DNA of 32,853 nucleotides from Actinomycetes bacterium (GCA_029779385.1 JAKPAQ010000263.1:1-32853); one strand, 5' to 3'; shown: positions 18,858 to 27,202, counted from the stretch's first letter. Made by a program: numbers and translations. The notes: generated from the letters alone by a model not told the origin.

Positions 18858-19151
18858 ATGCCCCTTCTCTCCTGCACTGGCTCGGTAACCATCTTCGAAC
18901 GAATTGCCATCGGCGAGGACGCCGTCGCCACAGTCAAGATCGTTGACGAGGCTGGCGAGGTGCTGGCTGCGACGGCAATCGAAGCAGCTGGCGTACCGGT
19001 CGACTTCTCGGTTCAGATCGATCCGGCCCTAGTAACCGGCGACTTGTTCGTCTGGGGAATGTTGCGCACTGAGGTCGGCGTCTGGGGCACCTTGGAGCTG
19101 GTCAAGTACGCCGAAGGTGAAGCGATCCGTCTCGTCCGAGTCGAGGACTGA
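18858..19151 (+). CDS. YbaY / YscW-like beta-sandwich protein
   Basis: This 97-residue protein has no signal peptide that I can see. The pattern FERIAIGEDAVATVKIVDEA, then AGVPVDFSVQIDPALVTGDL and then MLRTEVGVWGTLEL resembles the PF09619 family (YscW pilotin, YbaY), where a V-x-V-x-L strand is followed by P-I-x-F-x-L and a conserved D-P. Members in Gram-negatives are lipoproteins; here it would act in the cytoplasm or be fragmentary. It sits 2 bp before the ABC exporter gene, so the pair is probably co-transcribed. The function is unknown. Confidence 0.55.
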   Translation: MPLLSCTGSVTIFERIAIGEDAVATVKIVDEAGEVLAATAIEAAGVPVDFSVQIDPALVTGDLFVWGMLRTEVGVWGTLELVKYAEGEAIRLVRVED

Positions 19152-19153
19152 GT

Positions 19154-21130
19154 TTGCCGCGACCTGGACCGAACGCAACCGGGCTGACCCCCGAGGAGCT
19201 GGCCGCCGACAACTCGGCGACGCTCGCGCGGATCGCCCACCTCCTCAAGCCCTACCGAAGGTCGCTTCTAGCGGTAGCCGGGGTCGTAGTTCTGGCCGCG
19301 ATCTTGAACTCGATCGTGCCGTTCTTGACGCGAGCGGTTTTCGACAAAGCGCTATTTGGGGCCGGCGGACCCGATCTGCCCCTCCTTGGCTGGCTAGTTG
19401 CCGGCATGTGCCTGCTGCCGATCTTGGCTGCCGGGTTGGGCATCGCCCAAAACTGGCTGACGTCGACGATCGGCAACTCGGCGATGGCCGATTTGCGAAG
19501 TGAACTTTTCGCTCACTTGCAGAAGATGGAACTGGCCTTCTTCACCACCACGAAGACCGGCACCATTCAGTCGCGGCTGGCAAACGACGTGGCCGGCGTT
19601 CGAACTGTACTAACCGATACCGCGACTTCGATCCTGCAAAACAGCGTGACCGTGACGGCCGCTTTCATCTCGATGGTGATCCTGTCGTGGGAGTTGACCC
19701 TGCTGACGCTCGTCTTGATGCCGGTGTTCATCTGGCTGCAGTTGAAGGTAGGCCGGCGCCGCCAGCAACTGGCTCGGCGGACTCAGGAGAACCTCTCGGA
19801 AATGACCGCAATCACCGAGGAGTCACTCAGCGTTTCGGGAATCTTGCTATCGAAAGTTTTCAACCGCAGCGAGGCTGAAGCTCAGCGCTACCGGCAGGCA
19901 AACCTCGAACAAACCAAACTTCAAATCAACCAGGCAATGACCGGGCGGATGTTCTTTGCCACCGTCCAAACCTTCTTCGCGATCACCCCGGCCATCATTT
20001 ACCTCGTTGCCGGATTGATTTTGGGCGGCAGGCTGCCTGGCGATTCCGCCGCCTTGACTGCCGGCACGCTCGTGGCTTTCACCACCGTCCAGGCGCGCCT
20101 GCAAATGCCGCTGCTTCAACTCATGCGGGTTTCGCTGGACGTACAGACCTCGTTGGCGCTTTTCCGCCGAATCTTCGAATACCTCGACTTAGAACCGGCG
20201 ATCTTCGATCGGCCCGAAGCCAAGACCGTAACCCCGGCAGAACTGAGGGGCGAAATCGAATTTCGTGGAGTCTACTTCCGTTACCCCAAGCCGCGCATGC
20301 TCACCGGCGCGAGCGAAGGCGGCCGGTTTGGCGACGTGGCCGAACCGCTCGAATCCCCTGCGAACGTCGACCCTGACGCGTGGACGCTATCTGACCTCGA
20401 CCTCACAATCGGCCCGGGTCAACTTGCCGCGATCGTGGGCCCCTCAGGCTCTGGCAAGACCACCGCGACCTACCTCGTGCCGCGGTTCTATGACGTGAGC
20501 GATGGCCAGGTACTCATCGATGGCATTGATGTCCGCGACATCACCTTGTCCTCGTTGGCCGACTGCGTCGGCATGGTCACTCAGGAGCCGTACCTTTTTC
20601 ACGGCACGATTGGCGACAACATCGCCTACGCAAAGCCGGGGGCGGCTGCCGACGAAATCGTCCAAGCGGCCAAGGACGCCAACATTCATGACCGGATCAT
20701 GAGTTTTCCCGACGGTTACGACACGATCACCGGCGAGCGTGGCTACCGGCTTTCCGGGGGCGAAAAGCAGCGAATCGCGATCGCTCGAGTTTTATTGAAG
20801 AATCCCCGAATCCTGATCCTTGATGAAGCCACTAGCGCGCTCGACAACGAAACCGAGCGTCTAGTCCAGGAAGCGCTTGAACGCGCCACCACCGGGCGAA
20901 CCACTTTGGCGATCGCGCACCGCCTGACCACCATCCATAACGCAGACGTCATCTTTGGCCTGGCTGCTGGACGTGTCGTCGAGCGAGGCACCCACGAAGA
21001 ACTGATGGCCGACCCCGACGGCCTCTATGCGCGGCTCTACAAGGAGCAGTTCATCGCCCGGCGCGAACCACCGCCAACTTCCGGAGAAAACCCGCCATTT
21101 CTACCGTTGCGCGCAGATATCTGCCTTTGA
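19154..21130 (+). CDS. ABC exporter, fused permease and ATPase (MDR/lipid type)
   Basis: This 658-residue protein has the type IV exporter layout: a six-helix transmembrane domain (about 30-330) and an ATPase domain (about 365-640). Motifs: Walker A GPSGSGKT (429-436), Q-loop TQEPYLF, signature LSGGEKQR (533-540), Walker B ILILDE (553-558) and the switch His in IAHR (586-589). There is an extra segment of about 28 residues (381-408, from RMLTGASEGG to PDAW) between the first ATPase strands, unusual in this family. The start is TTG at 19154, two bases after the previous stop. As a half transporter it would work as a homodimer; drugs, lipids or peptides are possible substrates. Confidence 0.9.
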   Translation: MPRPGPNATGLTPEELAADNSATLARIAHLLKPYRRSLLAVAGVVVLAAILNSIVPFLTRAVFDKALFGAGGPDLPLLGWLVAGMCLLPILAAGLGIAQNWLTSTIGNSAMADLRSELFAHLQKMELAFFTTTKTGTIQSRLANDVAGVRTVLTDTATSILQNSVTVTAAFISMVILSWELTLLTLVLMPVFIWLQLKVGRRRQQLARRTQENLSEMTAITEESLSVSGILLSKVFNRSEAEAQRYRQANLEQTKLQINQAMTGRMFFATVQTFFAITPAIIYLVAGLILGGRLPGDSAALTAGTLVAFTTVQARLQMPLLQLMRVSLDVQTSLALFRRIFEYLDLEPAIFDRPEAKTVTPAELRGEIEFRGVYFRYPKPRMLTGASEGGRFGDVAEPLESPANVDPDAWTLSDLDLTIGPGQLAAIVGPSGSGKTTATYLVPRFYDVSDGQVLIDGIDVRDITLSSLADCVGMVTQEPYLFHGTIGDNIAYAKPGAAADEIVQAAKDANIHDRIMSFPDGYDTITGERGYRLSGGEKQRIAIARVLLKNPRILILDEATSALDNETERLVQEALERATTGRTTLAIAHRLTTIHNADVIFGLAAGRVVERGTHEELMADPDGLYARLYKEQFIARREPPPTSGENPPFLPLRADICL

Positions 21131-21134
21131 CCGG

Positions 21135-21182
21135 CACGAACTTCGTGAACATCGTGACGTGAGCACCAAAGTGCTGTAAGAA
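21135..21182 (+). promoter_or_regulatory. Promoter and palindromes before the 7TM-PAS-GGDEF gene
   Basis: GTGACG (21154-21159) and TAAGAA (21177-21182) have a 17-bp spacer, and the -10 is 8 nt before the ATG at 21191, so the transcript is probably leaderless. Inside the spacer lies AGCAC-CAAA-GTGCT (21162-21175). Upstream is a perfect palindrome CACGAA-C-TTCGTG (21135-21147), 5 bp after the exporter gene. The two repeats may be operator sites or an exporter terminator. Confidence 0.4.
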
Positions 21183-21190
21183 TCTGGCGC

Positions 21191-22549
21191 ATGAGTGTCG
21201 TCCAATTGGCTGCTGCGGCCATCTTGGCGATTTCGGTTTTGTTTATCCGCTGGCGCCGGCCCCAGTTGGCGCTGACGGTAATGCTGATGATCCTTGCCGC
21301 GATCGGCTGGAACCTAATTCGTGGCTTTCGTGAACCCGGTGACTTCTCACCCGGAATCCTGACTGCCCTAAACGTCATGTGCGTCCAGGCGGCCTCGGTC
21401 ATGTTCTTCGCCACCTGCCGCCGGCTGGTTCATGGCCGCTGGCGGGCATCGTTCCTCTGGTGGGCCGGGGTCACCGTTTTTGCGATTCTGTGTGGCCTTT
21501 CGATGCTGCCAGTGTTTGGCATCACCACTGGGGAGAGCTACTACACAAGTTGGGCATTTGTCGTCCACTTGATTTACTGCTTCGTCTTGCTTGGACTTGG
21601 CGCGTTCACGTTGATGACCCGCCAACATGATCCGTCAAACCATGTACGTCGCTATATCGCCGGCACCGAGATCTGTCTCGTGGTCTTGTTGGCGCTGCAA
21701 ATGACACTGCCAGACCTTGCGCCGTTAGCCACAGTCCCACTGGGTCTACTGGCGGTTTGGACGACCGGCCACGTCCCAGAATGGTCGAGATCAAGTGCTC
21801 GGGCCGATCGTCTCGTCGACTCGATCGGTGTCTTCATTTTGGTCGTTGACAGCGACGGACTACTCCTCGACTGGAATGGCCCGGCCGCTAGTTTGCTGGC
21901 CCTGTCGGGCATCACGGCCGAACAAGGCCTAGACATCCACAAAACGCTCGGAGTTAAGCCGCCTTTCAACGACAACTCAATCGTTGAGTTGACCGCGAGC
22001 GGTGGCTTGTTGCGCACCACGATGACCGTGCACCGGGTCGACCCGACGTCGCTAGATCATGATCTGGTGCTTATGCTGCGGCCGCTCAACTCGTCGATGG
22101 AAAGCAGTTCCTTCCCGCCGGTTTCAGGCGTTTTGGCTGGCTACGACCCCGCTACTCAGACTCTCTGCCGCCGCACCGCGATGGAGGAGATCCGCACCGC
22201 CGCCGACAACAATTCACAGATCATCAGAGTCGACGTCAGGAGTGCCGCCAGCGATCGCGCCGACGACCTGATGTTCGTGGTCGCTCGTCGCTTGGAGGCT
22301 CGCGCGGCAGACTTGGGCTGGCCGGATATGCAGTGGGCTCGGCTCGATACTTGGACCTTCATCGGGGTCCTCACAAATGACCATTCCGTAGCCGTGATGC
22401 CGCCGCAGGTCGAAGTCACCGATCTTGGAGTCAGCCTGAGGATTTCGGCGATAGTGCCGACTGCCGAAGAGCCGTGCAGTTCCTTTGTTCAGCGGGTGCT
22501 GGCGGCAAAGCCAGCCGACTTCAACGGGAAGACCGTCTCGGGAAGTTGA
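21191..22549 (+). CDS. 7TM receptor-like protein with PAS and a degenerate GGDEF domain
   Basis: This 452-residue protein has about six or seven hydrophobic segments (roughly 4-19, 25-43, 56-75, 87-107, 118-142, 158-174 and 176-190). A PAS-like domain follows at about 203-300 (DSIGVFILVVDSDGLLLDWN). Residues about 319-440 match the GGDEF diguanylate cyclase fold in order: DPATQTLCRRTAMEEI at the start, the helix LMFVVARRLEARAADL, and ARLDTWTF in place of the active-site ARLGGDEF. Every active-site residue but Phe is changed, so it should not make c-di-GMP. It may bind nucleotide, or transmit a signal by dimerising. The degenerate call is inferred from alignment by eye. Confidence 0.75.
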   Translation: MSVVQLAAAAILAISVLFIRWRRPQLALTVMLMILAAIGWNLIRGFREPGDFSPGILTALNVMCVQAASVMFFATCRRLVHGRWRASFLWWAGVTVFAILCGLSMLPVFGITTGESYYTSWAFVVHLIYCFVLLGLGAFTLMTRQHDPSNHVRRYIAGTEICLVVLLALQMTLPDLAPLATVPLGLLAVWTTGHVPEWSRSSARADRLVDSIGVFILVVDSDGLLLDWNGPAASLLALSGITAEQGLDIHKTLGVKPPFNDNSIVELTASGGLLRTTMTVHRVDPTSLDHDLVLMLRPLNSSMESSSFPPVSGVLAGYDPATQTLCRRTAMEEIRTAADNNSQIIRVDVRSAASDRADDLMFVVARRLEARAADLGWPDMQWARLDTWTFIGVLTNDHSVAVMPPQVEVTDLGVSLRISAIVPTAEEPCSSFVQRVLAAKPADFNGKTVSGS

Positions 22550-22560
22550 CCTTACGGTCA
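22547..22560. terminator. Possible hairpin between convergent genes
   Basis: TGACC-TTAC-GGTCA spans the boundary between the GGDEF-like gene end (22549) and the aldehyde dehydrogenase end (22558). The stem is 5 bp and no T tract follows on either strand, so termination is weakly supported. Confidence 0.2.
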
Positions 22561-23964
22561 CAACGCTAGGCCGACGTACTTCGTTTCAAGGTATTCCTCG
22601 ATCCCCTCTTCGCCGCCTTCGCGACCGAATCCGGAAGCTTTCATGCCGCCAAACGGTGCTGCCGGGTTCGACACCACACCTTGATTGATCCCCACCATGC
22701 CGGTGTCGAGCCCCTCATAGACCTTGATTGCGCGCTCGTAACTGCTGGTAAATGCGTAGGCGACTAGGCCGTATTCGGTGTCGTTGGCCAGCCGTAGCGC
22801 TTCCTCGTCATCGGCGAAGGTGTAGATCGGGGCAACCGGGCCGAAAATTTCCTCACGCCAAATACGTGCGCTCTTCGGCACGTCCACCAACACGGTAGGC
22901 GGATAGAAGTAACCCGGACCTGCCGGAACTTCGCCGCCGGTGAGTACTCGGCCACCTGCTGCCTTGGCGTCTTCGACGAGTTCGGCAACCTTGGCGCGCT
23001 GCTTTTCCTCCACCAAAGGGCTCACGTCGGCTTGGGACATCTTCGCGGCGAACCGTTCGGCAAACTCCGACGCCACTGACTCATGCACGATGAACCGATT
23101 CGCGGCCGTGCAGGCTTCACCAATGTTCCGCATTTTGGCCAACATCGCCCCATCGACGGCTTCGTCCAGATCCGCGTCTTCGAATACTAGGAACGGGGCG
23201 TTTCCACCCAACTCCATTGAGACTCGCAAGACCTGATTGGCCGACTGGCCGATCAGGGTCCTACCAACCTCAGTCGAGCCAGTGAAAGTGAGTTTGCGAA
23301 GCCGTGGGTCGCCAATGATCGGCTCCATCACCTCGGCGGTTCGGGTGGTGGTGACGATGTTTAGTACGCCAGCGGGCAGTCCGGCCTCGATCAGAATCTC
23401 ACCCAAGCTCAGCATCGAAAGTGGCGTCAACGCTGCCGGCTTGACCACCATCGTGCAGCCAGCAGCAATCGCCGGACCGATCTTTCGGGTGCCCATCGCC
23501 ATCGGGAAATTCCACGGCGTAATCATCAGGCAGGGGCCGACGGGCTGCTTCAGCGTCAGTAGCCTCGTTTGACCGTTGGGTGACGTCGAATAGCGACCGC
23601 TAATACGTACCGCCTCTTCAGAGAACCACCGAAAGAACTCAGCCCCGTATGCAATCTCGGCCCGTGACTCGGCGACCGGTTTGCCCATCTCGGCGGTCAT
23701 CTGCTCGGCAAGCTCGTCGGTGCGCGCGGTAATGAGTTCAAAGGCTCGCCGCAAGATCTCGCCGCGGTCACGCGGGGCGGACTTGGCCCATTCTGTCTGG
23801 ACTGCGTCGGCCGCAGCCAGCGCGGCCGCTCCGTCAGCAACCGACGCATCAGCAACACTCGCGATGGTTTCGCCGGTGGCGGGATTTTCGACTTTGAAGG
23901 TTGCGCCGGCTTCGGCATCGCGCCATTGGCCGGCGATCAACAGCTGGTGGGGCATGAGCGCCAC
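22558..23964 (-). CDS. Aldehyde dehydrogenase, succinate-semialdehyde-dehydrogenase-like
   Basis: This 468-residue NAD(P)-dependent enzyme oxidises an aldehyde to the acid. The catalytic Glu251 in MELGGNAPF and Cys285 in GEACTAANRF are present, with Asn152 in TPWNFPM and the cofactor loop FTGSTEVGR. Similarity is best to the GabD group. At about residues 308-316, FAAKMSQADVSPLVEEK lacks about 12 residues that normally read like VGDG(L)...GPLI, so the protein has a small internal deletion outside the active site. Start is GTG 23964 or ATG 23955. It lies alone, convergent with the GGDEF-like gene and divergent from the Abhydrolase_9 gene. Confidence 0.9.
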   Translation of the reverse strand: MALMPHQLLIAGQWRDAEAGATFKVENPATGETIASVADASVADGAAALAAADAVQTEWAKSAPRDRGEILRRAFELITARTDELAEQMTAEMGKPVAESRAEIAYGAEFFRWFSEEAVRISGRYSTSPNGQTRLLTLKQPVGPCLMITPWNFPMAMGTRKIGPAIAAGCTMVVKPAALTPLSMLSLGEILIEAGLPAGVLNIVTTTRTAEVMEPIIGDPRLRKLTFTGSTEVGRTLIGQSANQVLRVSMELGGNAPFLVFEDADLDEAVDGAMLAKMRNIGEACTAANRFIVHESVASEFAERFAAKMSQADVSPLVEEKQRAKVAELVEDAKAAGGRVLTGGEVPAGPGYFYPPTVLVDVPKSARIWREEIFGPVAPIYTFADDEEALRLANDTEYGLVAYAFTSSYERAIKVYEGLDTGMVGINQGVVSNPAAPFGGMKASGFGREGGEEGIEEYLETKYVGLAL

Positions 23965-24020
23965 GGTACCGCTTCGGCGCTATCTTCGGTGTTCCGAGTT
24001 CGTCTCTTTCTGGGCGAAGA

Positions 24021-24026
24021 TAGAGT
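24021..24026 (+). promoter_or_regulatory. Candidate -10 box of the Abhydrolase_9 gene
   Basis: TAGAGT lies 6 nt before the GTG start at 24033 with no Shine-Dalgarno between, so the transcript is probably leaderless. The same hexamer and spacing precede the thioesterase gene (15596-15591). Confidence 0.35.
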
Positions 24027-24032
24027 TCGCAG

Positions 24033-25709
24033 GTGCCACGACTTAGCCTTCCGCGCCTGCAATACACGCTCCCCGGCCTTACTGGCGCATTCCTTTTTGC
24101 GCTCGTTTCTCTTACGCCATCGCTGCTGCCGCGAGCTGCCCTGTTCCAAGGTTTCGTAACCGGGATCTCAGCCGCCATTGGATATGGGCTCGGAGTGCTA
24201 CTCGCCTGGCTGTGGCGTGCCTTCGCCAACCGCGAGATCGCACCTACAAAGAAGTGGCATTGGCGGACCCTAGGCGCGGTCGCGCTCGTCGGCATTGCCG
24301 TTGCTTCGGCCTTCAGCACACGCGAACAAAATGAGATTCGCGAGCTGATGGGAACCGGTCAGGCCAGCGCTTGGCGCTTCCTGACAGTTCCACTTATCTC
24401 CGCGCTGATCTTCATTATCTTGATTGGCTTGGGCCGAGCACTTCGCCGCGTTTCACGCTGGCTGGGCGCGCAACTCACTCGCGTGATCGGCCCCCAAGCG
24501 GCCAAAGCTTCTGCCGTTCTTGTGGTCAGCGTGCTGACGTTCCTAGCTCTTAGCGGCTTGGTCTTTGACAACGGCATTGAGGCCGTGGACTCCTCCTTCG
24601 CCTTGGGCGACGTCCAAATTTCTTCAACTGCCAAGCCCCCTACTAGTGAGTTCCGTTCCGGCAGTGAAGCGTCGATCGTCAAGTGGGAGGACTTGGGCCG
24701 CCAAGGTCGGCGCTTCGTCGGACTTGGGCCTACCGCCGCCCAAATTGCCGAATTCACTGGCCGGGATTCGCTCGAACCGATCCGGGCTTACGCGGGCACA
24801 GCAAATGCTGAGGAGGTTGAAGACCGGGCCGCGCTGGCCGTCGACGACCTTGAACGCGCCGGCGGTTTCGAGCGCGGTTCACTGTTGGTCGCGGGCTCCA
24901 CCGGTTCGGGATTCATCGAACCGAGCGCCTCGAACTCGTTTGAGTACTTGACCGGCGGGGACTCGGCGATCGTCTCGATCCAGTACTCGCACTTGCCCTC
25001 GTGGGCGTCCTTCCTCGTCGATCAAACTGCCGCCCGAAACGCCGGCCGAGCCCTTTTCGACGAGGTTTATGAACGCTGGCTCAAGCTGCCAGTCGACTCA
25101 AGACCGAAACTTTATGTATTTGGCGAAAGCCTCGGCTCTTTTGCGATGGAGACGGCCTTCAGCGGCGAGGCCGACCTACGCAACCGCACTTCGGGCGCGT
25201 TACTTGTTGGGCCGCCGAACTTCAACGAGTTGTATACCGAATTTCGGTCAAACCGAGATGCCGGCAGTCGGGAAATCGAACCGGTTTTTCGAGACGGCCG
25301 CACCATCCGGTTCGCCAACAATCCTTGGTCGTCAATCCCGCCAAGCACCCAGCCGTGGAACGACCCGCGGATGCTCTACCTCGTTCATCCATCCGACCCG
25401 ATTACTTGGTGGAGCCCTGACCTGATCTGGCATGAGCCCGACTGGCTGAAGGAACAACGAGGTGACGACGTTTCAGCCTCGATGCGCTGGTACCCGATCG
25501 TGACCTTCTGGCAAACCTCTGCCGACATGGCAGTCGCAATGGGTACGCCGCCGGGCCACGGCCACAACTTCGTCGGCGAGCATGTCGCCGGTTGGGCCCA
25601 AATCCTGCAGCCAGCTGGCTGGACCGAAAAGGACTTGTTGCGTTTACAAGACCAGCTAGTCGAAGAAGCCGCAGAGTTTGCCGGAGTCCCGCCCTCGTTA
25701 CAGGAATAG
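24033..25709 (+). CDS. Membrane-anchored alpha/beta hydrolase (Abhydrolase_9 family)
   Basis: This 558-residue protein has an N-terminal membrane part with about four helices (roughly 13-32, 40-62, 78-94, 115-134, then 160-177), the PF15420 region, followed by a large extracytoplasmic hydrolase domain (PF10081) from about residue 210. Landmarks are the nucleophile elbow FGESLGSFAME (Ser366), the DPITWWSPDLIW segment, and the His cluster GHGHNFVGEHV near the end. The family is typical of actinobacteria; substrate unknown, with a proposed envelope role. The start is GTG at 24033 after TAGAGT (24021-24026). It is divergent from the aldehyde dehydrogenase gene. Confidence 0.9.
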   Translation: MPRLSLPRLQYTLPGLTGAFLFALVSLTPSLLPRAALFQGFVTGISAAIGYGLGVLLAWLWRAFANREIAPTKKWHWRTLGAVALVGIAVASAFSTREQNEIRELMGTGQASAWRFLTVPLISALIFIILIGLGRALRRVSRWLGAQLTRVIGPQAAKASAVLVVSVLTFLALSGLVFDNGIEAVDSSFALGDVQISSTAKPPTSEFRSGSEASIVKWEDLGRQGRRFVGLGPTAAQIAEFTGRDSLEPIRAYAGTANAEEVEDRAALAVDDLERAGGFERGSLLVAGSTGSGFIEPSASNSFEYLTGGDSAIVSIQYSHLPSWASFLVDQTAARNAGRALFDEVYERWLKLPVDSRPKLYVFGESLGSFAMETAFSGEADLRNRTSGALLVGPPNFNELYTEFRSNRDAGSREIEPVFRDGRTIRFANNPWSSIPPSTQPWNDPRMLYLVHPSDPITWWSPDLIWHEPDWLKEQRGDDVSASMRWYPIVTFWQTSADMAVAMGTPPGHGHNFVGEHVAGWAQILQPAGWTEKDLLRLQDQLVEEAAEFAGVPPSLQE

Positions 25710-25914
25710 TCCCTCGCGAAAGCGTTCAACCACCAAAAACCCGGAGTTGCTGAGCTAAACCGTCAATCGAATGTCCCCTGTAGGGCTAGAAATCCTGACG
25801 CACCTATAGCCACTTGGCTGCCCAAGAGCACTAAGATGGGAGGGCGCTGATCAGCGTGCGAAATTCACCGATTCGGGATGCGCACTGGGGTGTCCCGACA
25901 TGAAAGGCACCGTC

Positions 25915-26352
25915 ATGAGCGACATCGATTTGGGACCTGTTGGGTACTTGGTTGTCGAGTTCCAAGGCGCGAATATGACCGGTGAGGGCTTGCAGGAACT
26001 CGTCACGCTCGTCGACCGCGGCTTGATCCGCATCCTCGACTTGGCTTTCGTGGCAAAGCAAGATGACGGCAGCGTGATCGCGCTAGACATTGCAGACTAC
26101 GACCGTGACGGGGAGTTCGACCTCACGATCTTCGAGGGCGCGTCGTCGGCACTTCTTGATGACGACGATCTTCACGAGGCCGGCAGCGTGCTCGCAAATG
26201 GCAGCACTGCGGCTGTCCTGCTCTACGAAAACACTTGGGCCGTCCCGCTCGTTGGCGCCTTGCGCCGCAACGGTGCTGAACTTGTCGCCGCCGGCTTCAT
26301 CCCTCATGACGACCTCGTCGGTGCGTTAGACGCCGCTGAGTCGTCGAACTGA
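25915..26352 (+). CDS. DUF6325 family protein
   Basis: This 145-residue protein begins MSDIDLGPVGYLVVEFQGAN. It shows the DUF6325/DUF1269-like pattern: YLVVEF, then LVDRGLIRILDLAFVAKQDDGSV, and VLLYENTWAVPLVGALRRNG ending in AAGFIPHDDLVGAL. The ATG at 25915 follows GAAAGG; another ATG at 25900 has a weaker site. Function unknown, but in actinobacteria such genes commonly sit next to SHOCT genes, as here (34 bp before the SHOCT gene). The alternating acidic segments DDDDL suggest a soluble cytoplasmic protein. The 190-bp gap upstream (25710-25899) holds its likely promoter; I see no clear boxes or RNA there. Confidence 0.85.
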   Translation: MSDIDLGPVGYLVVEFQGANMTGEGLQELVTLVDRGLIRILDLAFVAKQDDGSVIALDIADYDRDGEFDLTIFEGASSALLDDDDLHEAGSVLANGSTAAVLLYENTWAVPLVGALRRNGAELVAAGFIPHDDLVGALDAAESSN

Positions 26353-26386
26353 AACCAACTTACAGAGAAACTCAAGGAGTCAGATC

Positions 26387-26674
26387 ATGCCAGGACTTGT
26401 GAGAGGTGTCGCCCGGACTGCGGTAATCGCCGGTACCGCCACCGCAGTATCCAACCGCGTTTCCCGCCGCCAAGCTGGACGCTGGGCGGCCGAGGAAGGA
26501 AACTACGCACCGGCGCCGCCCCAAGCCACCCCGGTGGCACCGGCGGCACCGGCGGCACCGGCTGAGCCAGACCCAATCGCGCTACTTACCAGTTTGGGCA
26601 AGTTGCACGAAGCAGGGACGCTCACCGACGAGGAGTTCGCGGCCCAGAAGGCGCGCATCTTGGCTCAGATGTGA
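26387..26674 (+). CDS. SHOCT-domain protein
   Basis: This 95-residue protein has a basic N-terminal region (residues 1-36, with RGVARTAVIAGTATAVSNRV), a Pro/Ala-rich linker (APAPPQATPVAPAAPAAPA) and the C-terminal SHOCT domain, ending DPIALLTSLGKLHEAGTLTD then EEFAAQKARILAQM. SHOCT is a short module found at the end of many envelope- or stress-linked proteins and helps oligomerisation, but its job is not settled. The start follows AAGGAG (26374-26379) at 7 nt. It is between the DUF6325 gene and the potassium channel gene (stop 3 bp before the next ATG), so all three probably form one operon. Confidence 0.9.
   Translation: MPGLVRGVARTAVIAGTATAVSNRVSRRQAGRWAAEEGNYAPAPPQATPVAPAAPAAPAEPDPIALLTSLGKLHEAGTLTDEEFAAQKARILAQM
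26536..26562 (+). repeat. Three 9-bp tandem repeats in the SHOCT linker
   Basis: GGCACCGGC occurs three times in tandem, in-frame, coding for the APA-rich linker of the SHOCT protein. Copy number may vary by slippage, changing the linker length by three residues per unit. Confidence 0.75.
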
Positions 26675-26677
26675 ACC

Positions 26678-27202
26678 ATGGCCCCGTTAAGTCATGACCC
26701 CGCCCGGCGTAAGGCGTGGGGACAGGTTCGCCTAGCCTCGGTGCGAGTTGTCTTGTCGTTTACAGCGCTAGTTGGCACCTACTACCTGTTGCCTGCGCGA
26801 GCGGGTGCCGATCTACCGTGGCTGCTATTGACCCTCGCGCTGTTCGCGATAGTCGTGGCTCTACAGGTGCCGTCTATCGTCCGATCGAACTTTCCGGTCC
26901 TGCGCGCCGTTGAGTCGCTGGTGCTGGCGTTGCCAGCGTTCATTTTGATCGTTGCTCGCGGCTACTTGTCGGCCTCCCTGCACAACCCGAATGCGTTTAG
27001 TCAACCGCTGGATCACACGGACGCGCTTTACTTCACGACCTCGACGTTTGCAACAGTCGGCTTTGGCGACATCGTTGCGCAGACCGAGTCGATGAAGTTG
27101 GCCGTGACCGCCCAAATCATGCTCGACTTGGTGATCTTGGGACTGGTCGTCCGAGTCTTCACGATTGCAGCGCGGCGCGGTCTCACTGCTCAAGGCCGCT
27201 GA
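26678..27202 (+). CDS. Two-TM potassium channel (Ion_trans_2)
   Basis: This 174-residue membrane protein has about four hydrophobic segments; the last two flank the pore loop. The selectivity filter is TVGFGD (in FTTSTFATVGFGDIVAQTES), a K+-channel TVGYG variant with Phe for Tyr. The outer helix VESLVLALPAFILIVARGYL and the inner helix AVTAQIMLDLVILGLVVRVF match the pore module. There is no RCK domain, so gating is not predicted. The ATG at 26678 lies 3 bp after the SHOCT stop, so it is part of that operon. The C-terminus is short and basic. Confidence 0.85.
   Translation: MAPLSHDPARRKAWGQVRLASVRVVLSFTALVGTYYLLPARAGADLPWLLLTLALFAIVVALQVPSIVRSNFPVLRAVESLVLALPAFILIVARGYLSASLHNPNAFSQPLDHTDALYFTTSTFATVGFGDIVAQTESMKLAVTAQIMLDLVILGLVVRVFTIAARRGLTAQGR

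Noticed and set aside
25710..25899. SigB/SigF-type promoter upstream of the DUF6325 gene
   Set aside because: No GTTT followed by GGGTAT at the right spacing was found. The region has a small CTTGG-CTGC-CCAAG hairpin (25813-25826) but nothing decisive.
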